DNA of 64,000 nt, taken from positions 1,054,001 through 1,118,000 of the forward strand of contig JAPFFF010000044.1 in the NCBI GenBank assembly GCA_039105265.1, written 5' to 3'. Positions 30,970 to 41,162 of this stretch are shown piece after piece. Position numbers and translations under genes: made by a program. Each line of letters starts with the position of its first letter. Positions within the stretch are counted from its first letter, which is position 1. Source of the DNA: Tritrichomonas musculus. Taxonomy: Eukaryota; Parabasalia; Tritrichomonadida; Tritrichomonadidae. The notes below the pieces were generated by a model, which was not told the DNA's origin, ran no database searches, and worked only from the letters and a program-made list of their open reading frames with translations.

Positions 30970-31578
30970 TTATATTATTCCTTGTTGTTCTTTGAATCTA
31001 TGGATTACTAAAGCAACTGGTTTATTATCAACATCTCTCACACATACAATTAAACAACCATGTGGATTTCGATGTGGAATAAGAACACGATAATTAGCTT
31101 CATTGTCATAATAAAACCTATCTTCAATTGCACTATAATAAAAATCTTTTATTTCTCGTCTCCCAAATTTTGTATCATAAAACTCTATTTCGAATGCATC
31201 AGTTGGTAATGAATCAATATATTCAAATTGAACGCCTTTATTTGATGATTTATTTTTCTGATTTGTGGAACCTGAAACCCAACGAAGATTTGATAAATGA
31301 TAATCAGACCTGTCATGGTTTATGTGGTCAACTTGAGGTAAGTTATCAGGGTTTGGTATAAATTGTAAAGCAATTAATCGATGTTTAAATAAATTTCTAT
31401 TATCAATAAAACAAACGATATAACCAAAATTACTTGTATTATCATTAATAACTTTATGTGTATCTCTTTTTCTAATTGTAAATGGATATTGATTTAATAT
31501 TTCATAATTATCATGATTCAATAATGGTACAAATTCAATAACTTCATTTGATTCCTCATTGATTGGTTGACCTAACAT
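30970..31578 (-). CDS. NUMOD4-HNH homing-type endonuclease (B)
   Basis: The frame extends to 31644, but the ATG at 31578 (MLGQPINEESNEVIEFVPL) follows the T-rich leader and fits the family. The product is 202 residues. NUMOD4-like YEILNQYPFTIRKRD (about residues 24-38) precedes the HNH core VDHINHDRSDYHLSNLRWVSGS (about 83-104). The frame is intact, unlike several other B genes. Selfish elements can stay intact inside a decaying host element, or the gene arrived late. Confidence 0.78.
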   Translation of the reverse strand: MLGQPINEESNEVIEFVPLLNHDNYEILNQYPFTIRKRDTHKVINDNTSNFGYIVCFIDNRNLFKHRLIALQFIPNPDNLPQVDHINHDRSDYHLSNLRWVSGSTNQKNKSSNKGVQFEYIDSLPTDAFEIEFYDTKFGRREIKDFYYSAIEDRFYYDNEANYRVLIPHRNPHGCLIVCVRDVDNKPVALVIHRFKEQQGII

Positions 31579-31590
31579 TTTATAAAATGA

Positions 31591-31614
31591 AAATAAAAAA
31601 TAAAATAAAAATAA
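31591..31614 (-). promoter_or_regulatory. T-rich promoter-like tract of the 30970-31578 gene
   Basis: On the minus strand this is a repeated TTTATTTT tract ending 12 bases before the ATG. It is one of the clearest examples of the recurrent leader. Confidence 0.4.
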
Positions 31615-31639
31615 ATGTTTATAATTCTGGAAACAAAAA

Positions 31640-31778
31640 CCCACAAAGAACCGTCATTCAGTGTTTTTATTAAAGTAATATGTATAAAGATTATTAATGT
31701 AAAGAGTACGGTGTATTTTGACGGTTCTTTGTGGGAACCACGTTATGGTGTTTTTAGTTTTTGACGGTTCTTTGTGGG
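31640..31778. repeat. Three copies of a 17-bp repeat forming a small palindromic unit
   Basis: The gene-free stretch 31579-32199 contains CCCACAAAGAACCGTCA at 31640-31656 and its exact inverse at 31719-31735 and again at 31762-31778. One left and two right copies suggest termini of a small non-autonomous element (MITE-like) or its tandem remnant. Further on are a weak tRNA-like stretch (31922-31997) and two GAGAACTTTTT boxes (32093-32131). No gene is supported in this stretch. Confidence 0.6.
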
Positions 31779-33840
31779 AAACCATTTATAATAGTTTTTT
31801 TTTCATGAATTGTTTTAATGTATACGGGTTGTACATTCTGCCTCTCTTATATTATTATCTTTCGAATCCAGCGGTTGCTTTCTACATTTTCTAGGATAAT
31901 ATATAAAATAATACAGAAAAGTGTCATGTATGTGAATCGAACCTACCACCTTTACAAGGTCTCTGTAGACGCAATACCCATCATGCCATATCATTGCCGT
32001 ATAATAATAGTTTTCATTTACAGATTTATATTTAAATGGTTATATACTATATTGGTTTACACATTTATAGCAATATTAGCGAAAAATTTTTCGAGAACTT
32101 TTTCTGAAGAAAAATTATTTTTGAGAACTTTTTGAATGAAAAGCAAAAATAAATCAATTATATTTATTTGAAGATTTTATATTGATTTCATTGTATGGTT
32201 TACTCTTTGAATACAGCTAATGTTCTTTCATCAATGATGCTCGTAATGATTCCAACAGTCATGCGTTTTATTTTTGATGTTATCGCTGTCTCTCCTGAAA
32301 GAACTTTCAGCTTATTGTCTTCATTATCGATAAACACCTCATCACCGATTGAATAACATGATGAATCATTAACGCGAACCATATAATCACCATGACTTGC
32401 GAATGTGATACATTTATTTTTGTCATCGATTCTCACACATATACCGACATATTCTTTCCATGTTCCTGATGTCTTGACACTACAAATACAATCAGTTGTA
32501 TCATCTGCTGTTGATGGTTTCCATTCATCACCAACATGTTTGTAAACCTTACCTGTCATATACACAGGAGAACCAACAACGAAATCACTAATAGAGTTCA
32601 TTGATGATTCAATCGGAGAGTAATGTGTGATTGTTGTGTTTGATTGCGTACCGTAAATAGCAGCCTTGAATTTTGATAAATATGCTGGTACCATGATTTG
32701 TCTTGAATATATTTGTCTAGCATCTAATAATTCTTGAGTAGTTGTCCAATTATATTCAGCCATTGGGACACTATATGTAAGTGGTCTTCCTGATGATAAA
32801 TCAAGAATTTCTTCATAATACGCTGAATATTTGAAATTATCAAAATATATAGTTCTTTGATATAATAATATTACTATGTTATGGGGATTTGCAGCTGTAT
32901 CATAGAATAATATTCTTATTTCATTTCTTTCTGCATAATTACCAACTATGTATTCCAGTTTAATTGCGTTATTTATAATTTTTAGATAATGAATTGATAT
33001 CTCACCACCCTCCGTAAATGGATCACAATCAATTGCACATTTTTTTATTAGTTGTTCTTCTGTTAAAACATTTGACTTCAATACAAAGTTATCATTTACA
33101 TATTTCACAGATGAAATCATATCATCGCTCACAGGTTAGTGTATCATCCGCAGCTCTCAATGAAACAATACGTGTAGCTACACGAATATCTATTGATTCA
33201 CTTGACTCACCACTGGTTGATTTGTATATGATATTTCCACTTTTTCGTCCAGAATATTCGTATTCAGCTTCTTCAAATGATGCATCATCAGCATTTCGTT
33301 TGAACTTCACGATAATATTTTTGGTTGTTAATACCCTTCTGATATAATCATCTGGGACTACACAACCACTATCATTCTGTGTACATTGAATTGTGAATCG
33401 TTCTGGACTTTCATCAGCAACATTTGCGGTTTTAATGAATGGTGATTCGATTTGTGCTCTAATGAAATTATATGCTATTGGATTACTGCTGTGTGATGCA
33501 CTTGCCGATAAATATACAATTTGTCCATCATCATGACGCCATATTATTCTATCAATGCGTTTGCCAGTGCTATCATACCTGTCCATGCTGTCATAAGTGC
33601 TAGTAGAACCATTTGGTTTAAATATTACATCAATATGCATTATATCATCATCTTGATTATCTCCCCAATTAACATCAAATATCAAATGAACTCCAGCATT
33701 TGGTAGCTTAGGTGTAATATATACACCGTCATATAAGTTTGATGGATATTCAATATTCAATTCAGTGCCATATAATGCAGTACTCAATGCAGATTCATTA
33801 ACCAAATCAGTTGGAATTGTTGGTATATCTGTTTTCAATG

Positions 33841-33914
33841 CATACTTATCTAATTCATAAGCCAATTCATCCTCATCAACAAACTTCTCATCAGCTTGTG
33901 CACTAGTATAATAC
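33841..33914 (-). repeat. 74-bp direct repeat in B fibre gene, copy 1
   Basis: Identical to 34624-34697. It encodes the tail-fibre-like module YYTSAQADEKFVDEDELAY. Identity at the DNA level shows recent module duplication. Confidence 0.8.
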
Positions 33915-34623
33915 GGTGTCAAGTCAACAGGTTCTGGTAATTGACTCATTAATGCTAATTCATCATTTGTTTCTATTGTTGCTGATGTTAATGAAACTAA
34001 AAACAGAGAATTTGCAATGTTATCATCTCGTCCGTATATAGCACCTGAATACTCTTCCCAAACAAAATAACTATGAAGTTCATCATGATAAAACATTTGA
34101 AATCTGTAATCAGGTTCATATTTATCAATGATTTGATCAGGTTCAAATATAAAATCAAACTTATTATTGGTAGAAAGTATATTATTATTAACATCAATTA
34201 CATCATATGTCCCTATTAAATGAGCTCCTGCATGAAATGGTACATGAGCAGTATCATAAATGTATAAATCTTTATCAAACACAAAACGTTTTACTGTTAT
34301 AGGTAAATCTTTTGTGATAACATTGTTAGTACTAAAATCATTCATTTCACGATAAGACTGTAAGTCTTGGGTTTTAGCATATTCACTTAAGTTCGTAAGC
34401 TTCGCATACTCATCAAGATTAATCAAATCCATTGCTTTAGTTATTGCCATGGATGATAATATATATGATGCTTGTGCTGATAGCGGTTTATCATCATTCA
34501 TCAATTTCTGTTGAACTTCTTCTGTTGGTTCTTCATTCGGATTCAATTGTAGTTCATTATTTTTGAGTACTTCTGGTATATCTGTTTTCAATGAATACTT
34601 GCCTTCTGCGACTGTTTTCGTTT

Positions 34624-34697
34624 CATACTTATCTAATTCATAAGCCAATTCATCCTCATCAACAAACTTCTCATCAGCTTGTGCACTAGTATAATAC
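34624..34697 (-). repeat. 74-bp direct repeat in B fibre gene, copy 2
   Basis: Exact copy of 33841-33914 in the same orientation and frame. The two lie 783 bp apart. Confidence 0.8.
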
Positions 34698-35015
34698 ACT
34701 GTCAAATCAACTGGTTCTGGTATTTCACTCTTCAATGCATAATTCGTTAAATCAATTGGTTCGGGTATATCAGTTGATAAAGCGTAATTGTTGATAACAT
34801 AATCACGCAATCCGTTAACAGCTTCATTCAATTGTTCCTCAGTGATTCCATTACCGTTTGAACCTAATACGTTCCCGTTCGATGTATCACCTTTGATAAC
34901 ATAATTATCAACATATCTTTTAATGTATTCGTTAATTAATCCGTCAATAGTATTTGTTTTTGTTATGTGCCCGCTCTGCTCAATCGTAAACATTCAATTT
35001 ATTAGAAACTAAACA

Positions 35016-37504
35016 ATGTCAAAACAAGACAAAAATAATTCATTTGATAGCTTTGAATTAGATTTGAGTAATATTGATGATGATACTATATTTGACAGTG
35101 AGGTGTCTAAACCTGATGATGATGATGATGAAATAGAAGACCCGATAGATTATTTTAAGAACACATTTCTCAGTACATACAAACTAGAACACCCCAATGA
35201 TTTAATTAATTTGTTGTATCAAATACAAAACAATGAATATACAGGAAGAAGTGTCGGAAAGATTCGTGAAATGAAAGTCAAGTTTCGTCGATTTGTTTCA
35301 TTGATGAACAAAATCAATGCAGGTATTAAAAGTAAAGGCAATCAATTCCTTAGTTTAAAAGAGTACGCAACAGACAAAAAAAGCCTTGATACAATCATCA
35401 ATTACTTCAATATTGTTGTCAACGATGATTTAAATTATAGCTCTGATGGTTTTCGTTCATCACCCATCAAACCACCGAGAAAGAGTCAAACACCACAAAC
35501 CACCAAAGGACGAAGAAAGAGAACAAGCATTCATGAGCCAACACCTGACAGCAATAAACGAAGAACACCAAGAAGAAAACGCATAACACCCACCGACTCA
35601 GATGAATCAATGAATACAAGTTTTTTGGAGCAAGATGATTCACTACCATCAATATCATTCAACTTCCCAGAACTAGAAGAAGAGGATGAAGATAACCTTT
35701 CATCCTTGTTGCTGTCTCCTTATGATTTGGTAGATGATGACATTGAATTGCTCAAGCAATTAGGCTATAATCAACCATGGCTCAATGTACTACCAAGATG
35801 TTATGAAGCAGCAAAGAAACCACAAAACAAACTTGATGAACAAGCAAAGGAAAACGTTGATGCATTACATCAAACACTAGAAATTATCAGAGATAAGATG
35901 AAGAGAAACATTGATATAACCAATGAACAAAAATCAATTACAGGTTTATCATCATTCTTCAGAGTGTTTGACACAATCATTAATAGAAAACATATCAAAG
36001 GCTCTGATATTATACAACCAATCAAACCAATAACAGACAATAATAATAATAATTTTTCGCGTACTAAAATGAATGATGATACAACATTTATTGTTAACGA
36101 TGATGATGATACAGAACTTAATGAAACGTTTCAACAATACAATGAACGTGTAAAGAATCCTGTCAAAAAGTTAAGTTCAATCAGCTTAATACTTTCGATG
36201 AATCACGTTTTAAGAAAGGAGCAGCATTTGAGTCCCCAACATCTGAAGAAGAAATTCAACGATTATTGCAACAATACAAACAAGAAATCAAAACAACAGG
36301 TAAACGTGAAAACAGAGATGCACCAACAGTTCTTAACAATATCGGTAAATTTGGGAACTTAGATATTCAATCACACACCCAAAACAGCTCATTTTACAAA
36401 CAAAACTTCCTTGATATAATCATTAACGGAAATTACAGAGTTAAATATATTCCTTCAGCCGCAACACGAGACCAGGCAAAAGTTTATTGTCACACACATC
36501 TTGACGCAGACGGAAAACCAAAATACAGATTACTTCCAACCAACGCTAAAGACCCATCAGGAGAGATTGAAATAACAGACCTGAACGGTGATAAAGTTGA
36601 TGATATTATATTAGTTGATAAACGAGGTGTTCCACAAATCATTAACGGATACAAGCTTGTATTTGCTTCTCCTTACAAGAAGGTTTGGAAAACAATGGTT
36701 ACTTCACCAGAAGAACGAAAGCGATTACCGTTTAATGTCTGGCTTGATGAAATGTTTGAGAAAAGCAAAGAGAAAATCGATTGGGATACAGGTAAATATA
36801 TTATTCAAGAATCAAGCAAAACACGACTCGCTCCATACATTCAATACTATTCTGATTTGAGATTAGGAAAACCAAGAGTCAGCACCAGAGCATCACCAAA
36901 TTCATTTTGGTCTAGTCTCTTTTCTAAGATATGGAAGGTCTATTGGGAGATATTCAGTGAAATACAACCATTATCAAAAGTTGTTAATTATCTTACTATA
37001 TCAAATGCATTATTTGTATATCACTTTGATAATCCCGTTAAGAAAGCAATTGAAACAGAACATAATTTGAAGCCGATGAATTACGTTGAATGGATGAATT
37101 ACAGGAAAACACAAAAATCTGAATATAACAAGAAATGTATTGCTCTCATACAAGATTTCATAAACAAATCTAATAAGACAATCGTCTTCGAAACTGGTAA
37201 ATGGTCTAGAGATATTGGTAACTGGAATACTGAGTTTAAGACCATTATCGAAAACATTAATTACTTAATTCAGAAAGTTGCCCCCGCAGGTACTGATGTT
37301 AATGAAACAATAGCTTATATCAATGTTGCTGGACCATCAGATATTCAAACGTTAAAGGAGGTTTCAAATAATAATATCGCTGTCTGGATTGATACAGTTT
37401 ACGGTAAGGGTTGCGGATATATTGAATATAAGATGCAAATGTCTAAACAAAAGATTGAGAGACTATCAGCAGTAGAAGGATATGATATCAAAGTACCTGA
37501 ATAA
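35016..37504 (+). pseudogene. DLNGD-motif large protein of B, frameshifted
   Basis: Two overlapping frames (35016-36362, then open to 37504) together match the C gene at 47572-50261. The first part is acidic and low-complexity. The second holds the conserved core: IIINGNYRVKYIPSAATRD, ITDLNGDKVDDIILVDKRGVP, IINGYKLVFASPYKKVW. A helical C-terminus follows, ending YDIKVPE. The frame changes at about 36165-36180 in an A-rich run, and the shifted frame continues with sensible coding upstream of 36266. The family is present in B and C and looks essential, but I do not recognise a known domain. Terminal protein for the protein-primed polymerase is one untested possibility. Confidence 0.7.
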
Positions 37505-37541
37505 ATAAAAATAAATTAATGATTATTTGATGATTTTATTT

Positions 37542-38092
37542 TTATGACGGTCTTCTTCTTCTCCTCCTTCTCGTTGAGTCACTGCCCGCAGTATTTAAAG
37601 AATCATTATGTATTGGAAATGGTTGTGAATTCGTTTGTCGAGTACAACTATGTTTTGGGCTACTTCGTTTTTTCTTTTTTGGTGAACCATTAGGAAATGA
37701 ATATGATGATGATGAATAACCAGTTTGTTTATGAAAGATTTCAACAGGAACACCTTCTACTCTTACATTAATCGGATTTGTTTTGTGTTTGTCATCAGAA
37801 TCACTTTCAATTGATATTCTAGAGTTTGATAAATCTATTTCTTTGTTTCTGATTGCGGCATTAGGATTGAATACAGGTATTTTATCTGGATTTGGATTTA
37901 GTTCTTCTGATGTAGGTTTATAATCATAAAGTATTTTAAAGTTATATTGCTTTTTGTTTGGATTAACAAATTTGATAACAGGTTGTTCAACAGGTTGTTG
38001 AACAGGTGGCTCAATATATTTCTTATGAGGAGGAACGAATTTGATAATAGTTTCTTCAAAAGGTTGTGGTTGAATGTATTGCTGGATTGGTG
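37542..38092 (-). pseudogene. 3' fragment of B gene interrupted by element C
   Basis: This is the downstream part (about 183 codons) of a gene whose 5' part lies at 59957-60581. It is Pro/Gln-rich near the cut, then contains FVPPHKKYIEPPVQ and FVNPNKKQYNFKILYDYKP. The end is basic (RRRRRRRPS). The reading frames of both fragments agree exactly when one copy of the 6-bp target duplication is removed. The gene occupies the place held in C by the 46115 gene. A frame runs on into the TIR of C but without an ATG. Confidence 0.8.
38087..38092. repeat. Target-site duplication of element C, left (TTGGTG)
   Basis: TTGGTG immediately precedes the AGTAGTAATATTTAGC terminus and is repeated at 59957-59962. 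Six base pairs is the standard Maverick/Polinton duplication. Confidence 0.93.
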
Positions 38093-38568
38093 AGTAGTAA
38101 TATTTAGCACAGCAGTCAGGTTTAAAGACCAAACTACTGGAAGGCACATACCTTACTTTACAGCGCGGCTCTCCGCGCTTAGGTCAGGTATGCAAAAAAC
38201 AGTAGTGTACTTTTTATTGTTTTCAGCTGTGTTTCCATTACCGAACATACATAATTTAAATAATTTTCTGAAATTCCCAGCAAACTCCCCCAAAACCCTA
38301 CCACATCTTCAAATACAAATTTCTGAATTTTGGGCTATCTACCTTACATAGAAGATTACAACATGCGCAATAGGCAATCTACAATTTCACATTTTAAATT
38401 TTACATGATGAAACACGAAAAACTGACCTTCCTAAGATAGGTACACAAACATGAAAACCCTAGAACGATTTTTACAAAAAATAATATTCACAAATGATAT
38501 CACCATCTCTCATCACAAACGAGAATCACAAATTTATATTTCTTTTTTATTTTTCATTTTTTATTTCC
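38093..38568 (+). repeat. Left TIR of element C
   Basis: The 476 bp are matched by the inverse of 59481-59956, with the only difference at 38309/59740. It contains a GC-rich hairpin AGCGCGG-CTCT-CCGCGCT (38162-38179). The inner end is a T-rich promoter-like tract facing into the element. Confidence 0.97.
38541..38568 (+). promoter_or_regulatory. Inward promoter-like tract at inner end of left TIR
   Basis: A TTTTTTATTTTTCATTTTTT-type tract is the last part of the TIR. It lies just upstream of the family-149 gene at 38581. The same tract in the right TIR faces the 59461 gene, so the TIRs probably supply promoters for both outermost genes. Confidence 0.45.
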
Positions 38569-38580
38569 ATTTCACAAAAC

Positions 38581-39030
38581 ATGCGAGCACCAAAAGTATA
38601 TGAGTATGTAAACAACCTTATTTCTATGTTACCAGAGCCAGAAAAGTTTCGTAATTGTGATTTCTCTATACTCTGTGAAAAGTTCCCCTTGATGATGAAC
38701 ATGAATAATTTTCGTGCAAAAGTTTTATACATAAGTCTGAAGAACACAAATAATGAAACTCTGAAGTTCTATCCTGATAAGATCACAGAACTGGGATTAG
38801 AAAACATAACAATAACAACAAATTTGCGAAGGAGACTAACAATGAAAGCACAAGAATTTTTCATAAATGGTAATACAGAACCACAAGAATATAAAGGAAA
38901 TGACTTTTATCATTATAGTTTAGAGAGAACAAGTATGTTTACGAAATCCAAAATCAAAGAACTTAGACAAAAATATAACTTAGCTGAACCTGAAATATTT
39001 GTAGGTCACCACCAGGAACTTATACTGTAA
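38581..39030 (+). CDS. Conserved Maverick protein family '149', copy in C
   Basis: The frame is open from 38494, but the ATG at 38581 (MRAPKVYEYVNNLISML) matches the family start and follows the T-rich tract. The product is 149 residues. Shared landmarks are CDFSILCEKFPL, AKVLYISLKNTNNE, FYPDKITELGLENI and LRQKYNLAEPEIFVGHHQEL. The 3' end overlaps the convergent ATPase by 11 bp. Intact, with no known domain. Conserved in A, B and C, hence probably a core element function. Confidence 0.72.
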   Translation: MRAPKVYEYVNNLISMLPEPEKFRNCDFSILCEKFPLMMNMNNFRAKVLYISLKNTNNETLKFYPDKITELGLENITITTNLRRRLTMKAQEFFINGNTEPQEYKGNDFYHYSLERTSMFTKSKIKELRQKYNLAEPEIFVGHHQELIL

Positions 39031-39919
39031 TAAATCTGATATCATTTTCACGGACATTTACTAAAACAAAATCATGGTTCTTCATCATTTTGTACCGAAA
39101 CCACAAATCTTCAAACTCTATTGGTAATGATACTTGTTGATAAATATAGTTTATTTTTTGTCTTGAGAATCCTGAGAAGATAAAGAATGTTGTACAATTT
39201 GTCTTGAAATCTGTGGGTATTGATTTGAAAAATTGTACATTTATGTAAACTAGAGAATGTTTATGACGAAGTTGTGTAATGTAGTTTGTAAAGTAAGATG
39301 ATTTTATAAGTTTACTTTTCACAAAATCTTCACACAAGATAATAGTATTTAAAGGAGAATTTGGTTTACCGAGTTTTTTGATATGCAAGAATTCAAACAT
39401 CTGCTGAAGTTTATTATTGTCAATTGTTATTTTTGGAGTTGAACTATATTTGTCATATAGTTCTTTCCAAAGATCAAGTTCCTTTAGATATTTTTCAGCA
39501 TTTGCATCTGAAACAACATGCACAGGTAATTTTATTAAATCTTGTTGTGCTTCAAAAGTACTATCATTGATACTACCATTCTTGCTGATATAAACTATAA
39601 GATGAAAATTGGAGTTTTGCAGTCTCGAAATCTGAATTATGTCTCTCAGCATTATATGAGTCTTTCCGCGACCCTGGTTTCCTACCAAAATATTTAGAGA
39701 ATTGTAGTATGCAAAAATTCCTTCTGCTATTGGTCTAATACTCTCTGCAAGAATTTTACTTTCATTTTTCCTATATGCTCTTGTCATTTCAGCATCGATA
39801 TCAAATTCAGTTTCATTTTCAGTTTCAGTTTCATTTTCATTTTCATCATCTATATCAATCTTATCTTCATCAGAGTCAGAAAAGTATATTTCTTTATAAT
39901 TGAATCTCGTGGGAATCAT
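39020..39919 (-). CDS. A32-like packaging ATPase (element C)
   Basis: The product is 299 residues. Walker A is GNQGRGKTH (about residue 81), Walker B is TIILCEDFV (about 190), and QLRHKHSLVYINVQFF is the following strand. The N-terminus has an acidic Glu/Thr/Asn stretch before the fold. It is a close relative of 22871. The packaging role is assigned from family and from the co-occurring capsid gene. Confidence 0.87.
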   Translation of the reverse strand: MIPTRFNYKEIYFSDSDEDKIDIDDENENETETENETEFDIDAEMTRAYRKNESKILAESIRPIAEGIFAYYNSLNILVGNQGRGKTHIMLRDIIQISRLQNSNFHLIVYISKNGSINDSTFEAQQDLIKLPVHVVSDANAEKYLKELDLWKELYDKYSSTPKITIDNNKLQQMFEFLHIKKLGKPNSPLNTIILCEDFVKSKLIKSSYFTNYITQLRHKHSLVYINVQFFKSIPTDFKTNCTTFFIFSGFSRQKINYIYQQVSLPIEFEDLWFRYKMMKNHDFVLVNVRENDIRFITV

Positions 39920-39950
39920 CCTTTTTTTATCATTTAGATTATGATAAAGG

Positions 39951-40070
39951 TTATGAGTACAGTTTGGCTCTCATCTCTTCTGTAAGTTCTGGAGTTTTGT
40001 CTTCGGTTAGACCATAAATTATTATACCGAGCTCCACAACAACAATAAACAACAACAATTCTGATATCAT
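39951..40070 (-). CDS. Conserved single-pass membrane microprotein (C)
   Basis: The 39 residues comprise a hydrophobic helix (residues 5-20, LLLFIVVVELGIIIYG) and a polar tail TEDKTPELTEEMRAKLYS. The tail matches that of the B counterpart (23811-23942) at most positions, and both lie between the ATPase and the family-179 gene on the same strand. The gene is easily missed at this length. Confidence 0.72.
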   Translation of the reverse strand: MISELLLFIVVVELGIIIYGLTEDKTPELTEEMRAKLYS

Positions 40071-40105
40071 TTTGGACAACAAAAATATAAACTAAATTTC
40101 AGCTT

Positions 40106-40645
40106 TTAGATACACATTTTAGTAGAAATACCATATCGTACAAGTTGACTATAAATTTCATTAAAACATATTTTTAAATCCAGAGTTTTATCATCTTTTG
40201 TAACAAGAATTCTCTGGATGTTCATATACTTTGTGTTAGATAAGCATCCTGTACATCCTTCTTCTTCATCTATAACAAGCTCAACTTTGTCAGCTCTTGT
40301 TAAGATTTTTATAAGTTCCATAAGAGAATTGCTATGACAGACAAGATAGTTGTTAATTCTAAGAGGATTAAGTTCATAGATGTTCAACAGTGTTTCTAGA
40401 AATTTATTTTTCATTTCCAAATTCTCAAGTTCGTTTGTAAGAAGATTTGTTTGAGGTTGTGATGGAGATTGAACATTCTCCCCAGTTTGAGTAAAATTTA
40501 TGTTTCTTACTTGAGGATAATTTTGTGGTGGAGGAACATTAGGATATGATGGAGGTTTAATTTTTATATTCACATTTGTATTTTGCTCTTGTTTGCAGCT
40601 GCTATCGTTTTCAGAACTTAATATTCGTGCCCTATGCAAGCTCAT
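40106..40645 (-). CDS. Conserved Maverick protein family '179', copy in C
   Basis: The product is 179 residues. It has an N-terminal RILSSENDSS segment and a Pro/Gln-rich linker. The C-terminal domain (about 70-179) contains NPLRINNYLVCHSNSLMELIK, ADKVELVIDEEEGCTGC and a final YNEIY-like helix. It is homologous to 23953 (B) and distantly to 6509 (A). The Cys pair at about residue 130 may bind metal. Function unknown, with a core role inferred from presence in all three elements. Confidence 0.7.
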   Translation of the reverse strand: MSLHRARILSSENDSSCKQEQNTNVNIKIKPPSYPNVPPPQNYPQVRNINFTQTGENVQSPSQPQTNLLTNELENLEMKNKFLETLLNIYELNPLRINNYLVCHSNSLMELIKILTRADKVELVIDEEEGCTGCLSNTKYMNIQRILVTKDDKTLDLKICFNEIYSQLVRYGISTKMCI

Positions 40646-40667
40646 TTCACTCTTGTTAAAACAATTT

Positions 40668-40898
40668 TTACTCCCCTTTTGTTAAGTCTCTAAGTTCTGC
40701 TTCCAGCTTTGCTACCTTTTCCTTGAGAGAATTTATATCTTCTATCAAACTTTCTCTTATTGCAAGACCGTTACTGCCAAGCATACCTGTCTTGATATTG
40801 TTTAGATGCTGTTTTGTGTCATATACTCTTTCTTTCAAATTTCGCTTTATTTGTTTCAGAGTAGGAATTTCACGCTTATACTCATTTAGATCTGCCAT
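40668..40898 (-). CDS. Small coiled-coil protein (C)
   Basis: The ATG at 40898 (MADLNEYKREIPTLKQIKRN) is preferred over the longer frame to 40967. That leaves 76 residues ending LKEKVAKLEAELRDLTKGE, a clear heptad pattern. It starts 15 bp from the divergent 40914 gene. Counterpart of 24583 in B by position. Confidence 0.6.
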   Translation of the reverse strand: MADLNEYKREIPTLKQIKRNLKERVYDTKQHLNNIKTGMLGSNGLAIRESLIEDINSLKEKVAKLEAELRDLTKGE

Positions 40899-40913
40899 TT
40901 TCAATACAAATAA

Positions 40914-41153
40914 ATGAGTGAAAATTGTTTTGAGAGACGAAGAACATTGCACGATAGCAAACATCAAAATTATTTTGACAGACAGAGACTAAAACAACAA
41001 AAAGAAAGAACAAGAAAGAATTCCGCACCAACAGTAAAGAAGTTTGAAGAAAAAGGTTGCATAAATCATGAACTTCCACCAAAAACAGCACAACCTTTAA
41101 ACTTTCATATGCTCTCTCTAAACCACAGCGTGGTAACTAAAAATAATTTCTAA
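40914..41153 (+). CDS. Small basic protein, unknown
   Basis: The product is 79 residues, strongly basic (RQRLKQQKERTRKNS; ERRRTLHDSKHQN). It is divergent from the coiled-coil gene. It could be a nucleic-acid-binding or virion protein like the basic orphan at 5432 in A. It overlaps no other convincing frame. Support is limited to composition and the compact layout. Confidence 0.45.
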   Translation: MSENCFERRRTLHDSKHQNYFDRQRLKQQKERTRKNSAPTVKKFEEKGCINHELPPKTAQPLNFHMLSLNHSVVTKNNF

Positions 41154-41162
41154 ACTCAAAAT

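Larger units (their letters stand above)
32200..34993 (-). pseudogene. Fibre-like protein of B, split by a frameshift
   Basis: Two overlapping frames, 33122-34993 (623 residues) and 32200-33132, lack an ATG between them at the junction. Together they correspond to the single 951-residue C protein at 50267. The start MFTIEQSGHITKTNTID matches C's MFTIEQAGSIKKVNTID. The end (HYSPIESSMNSISDF... to AVFKE) matches C's end closely. In between are phage tail-fibre-type modules (YALKSEIPEPVDL; YYTSAQADEKFVDED, twice). An indel near 33125-33135 breaks the gene. Predicted role of the ancestor: trimeric receptor-binding fibre. Confidence 0.75.
22137..38092. mobile_element. Maverick element B, left segment (decayed, interrupted by C)
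   Basis: B carries homologues of nearly all C genes but with clear damage: a nonsense codon in pPolB, frameshifts in the fibre and DLNGD genes, and a gene cut at 38092 by insertion of element C. It continues at 59957. No TIR of B is visible. On the left it abuts the terminus of A, so A may have inserted into B, and on the right it breaks inside the MCP gene. Confidence 0.75.

Noticed and set aside
31922-31997. tRNA-like stretch on the minus strand (TGGCATGATGGG, anticodon-like TTGTAAA loop, GGTTCGATTC)
   Set aside because: A- and B-box-like strings are present, but the acceptor and T stems do not pair. At most it is a degenerate tRNA-derived fragment.
31818-32135. 105-codon plus-strand ORF in the gene-free gap
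   Set aside because: Composition is that of AT-rich chance reading (Ile/Tyr/Phe-rich). There is no leader and no homologue in A or C.
35016-36362. Treating 35016-36362 and 36266-37504 as two separate genes
   Set aside because: The second frame is open and sensible upstream of its first Met, and the pair matches one gene family in C, so one frameshifted gene is the simpler reading.
35016-37504. Adenain-like maturation protease expected in Mavericks
   Set aside because: No H...D/E...Q...C arrangement of that family was found in any frame of A, B or C. The DLNGD protein does not show it.
37542-38147. Chimeric ORF starting in C's left TIR and reading into the broken B gene, with a twin outward ORF at 59902
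   Set aside because: The apparent start is GTG inside the TIR. No in-frame ATG exists there, so a translated fusion is not supported.
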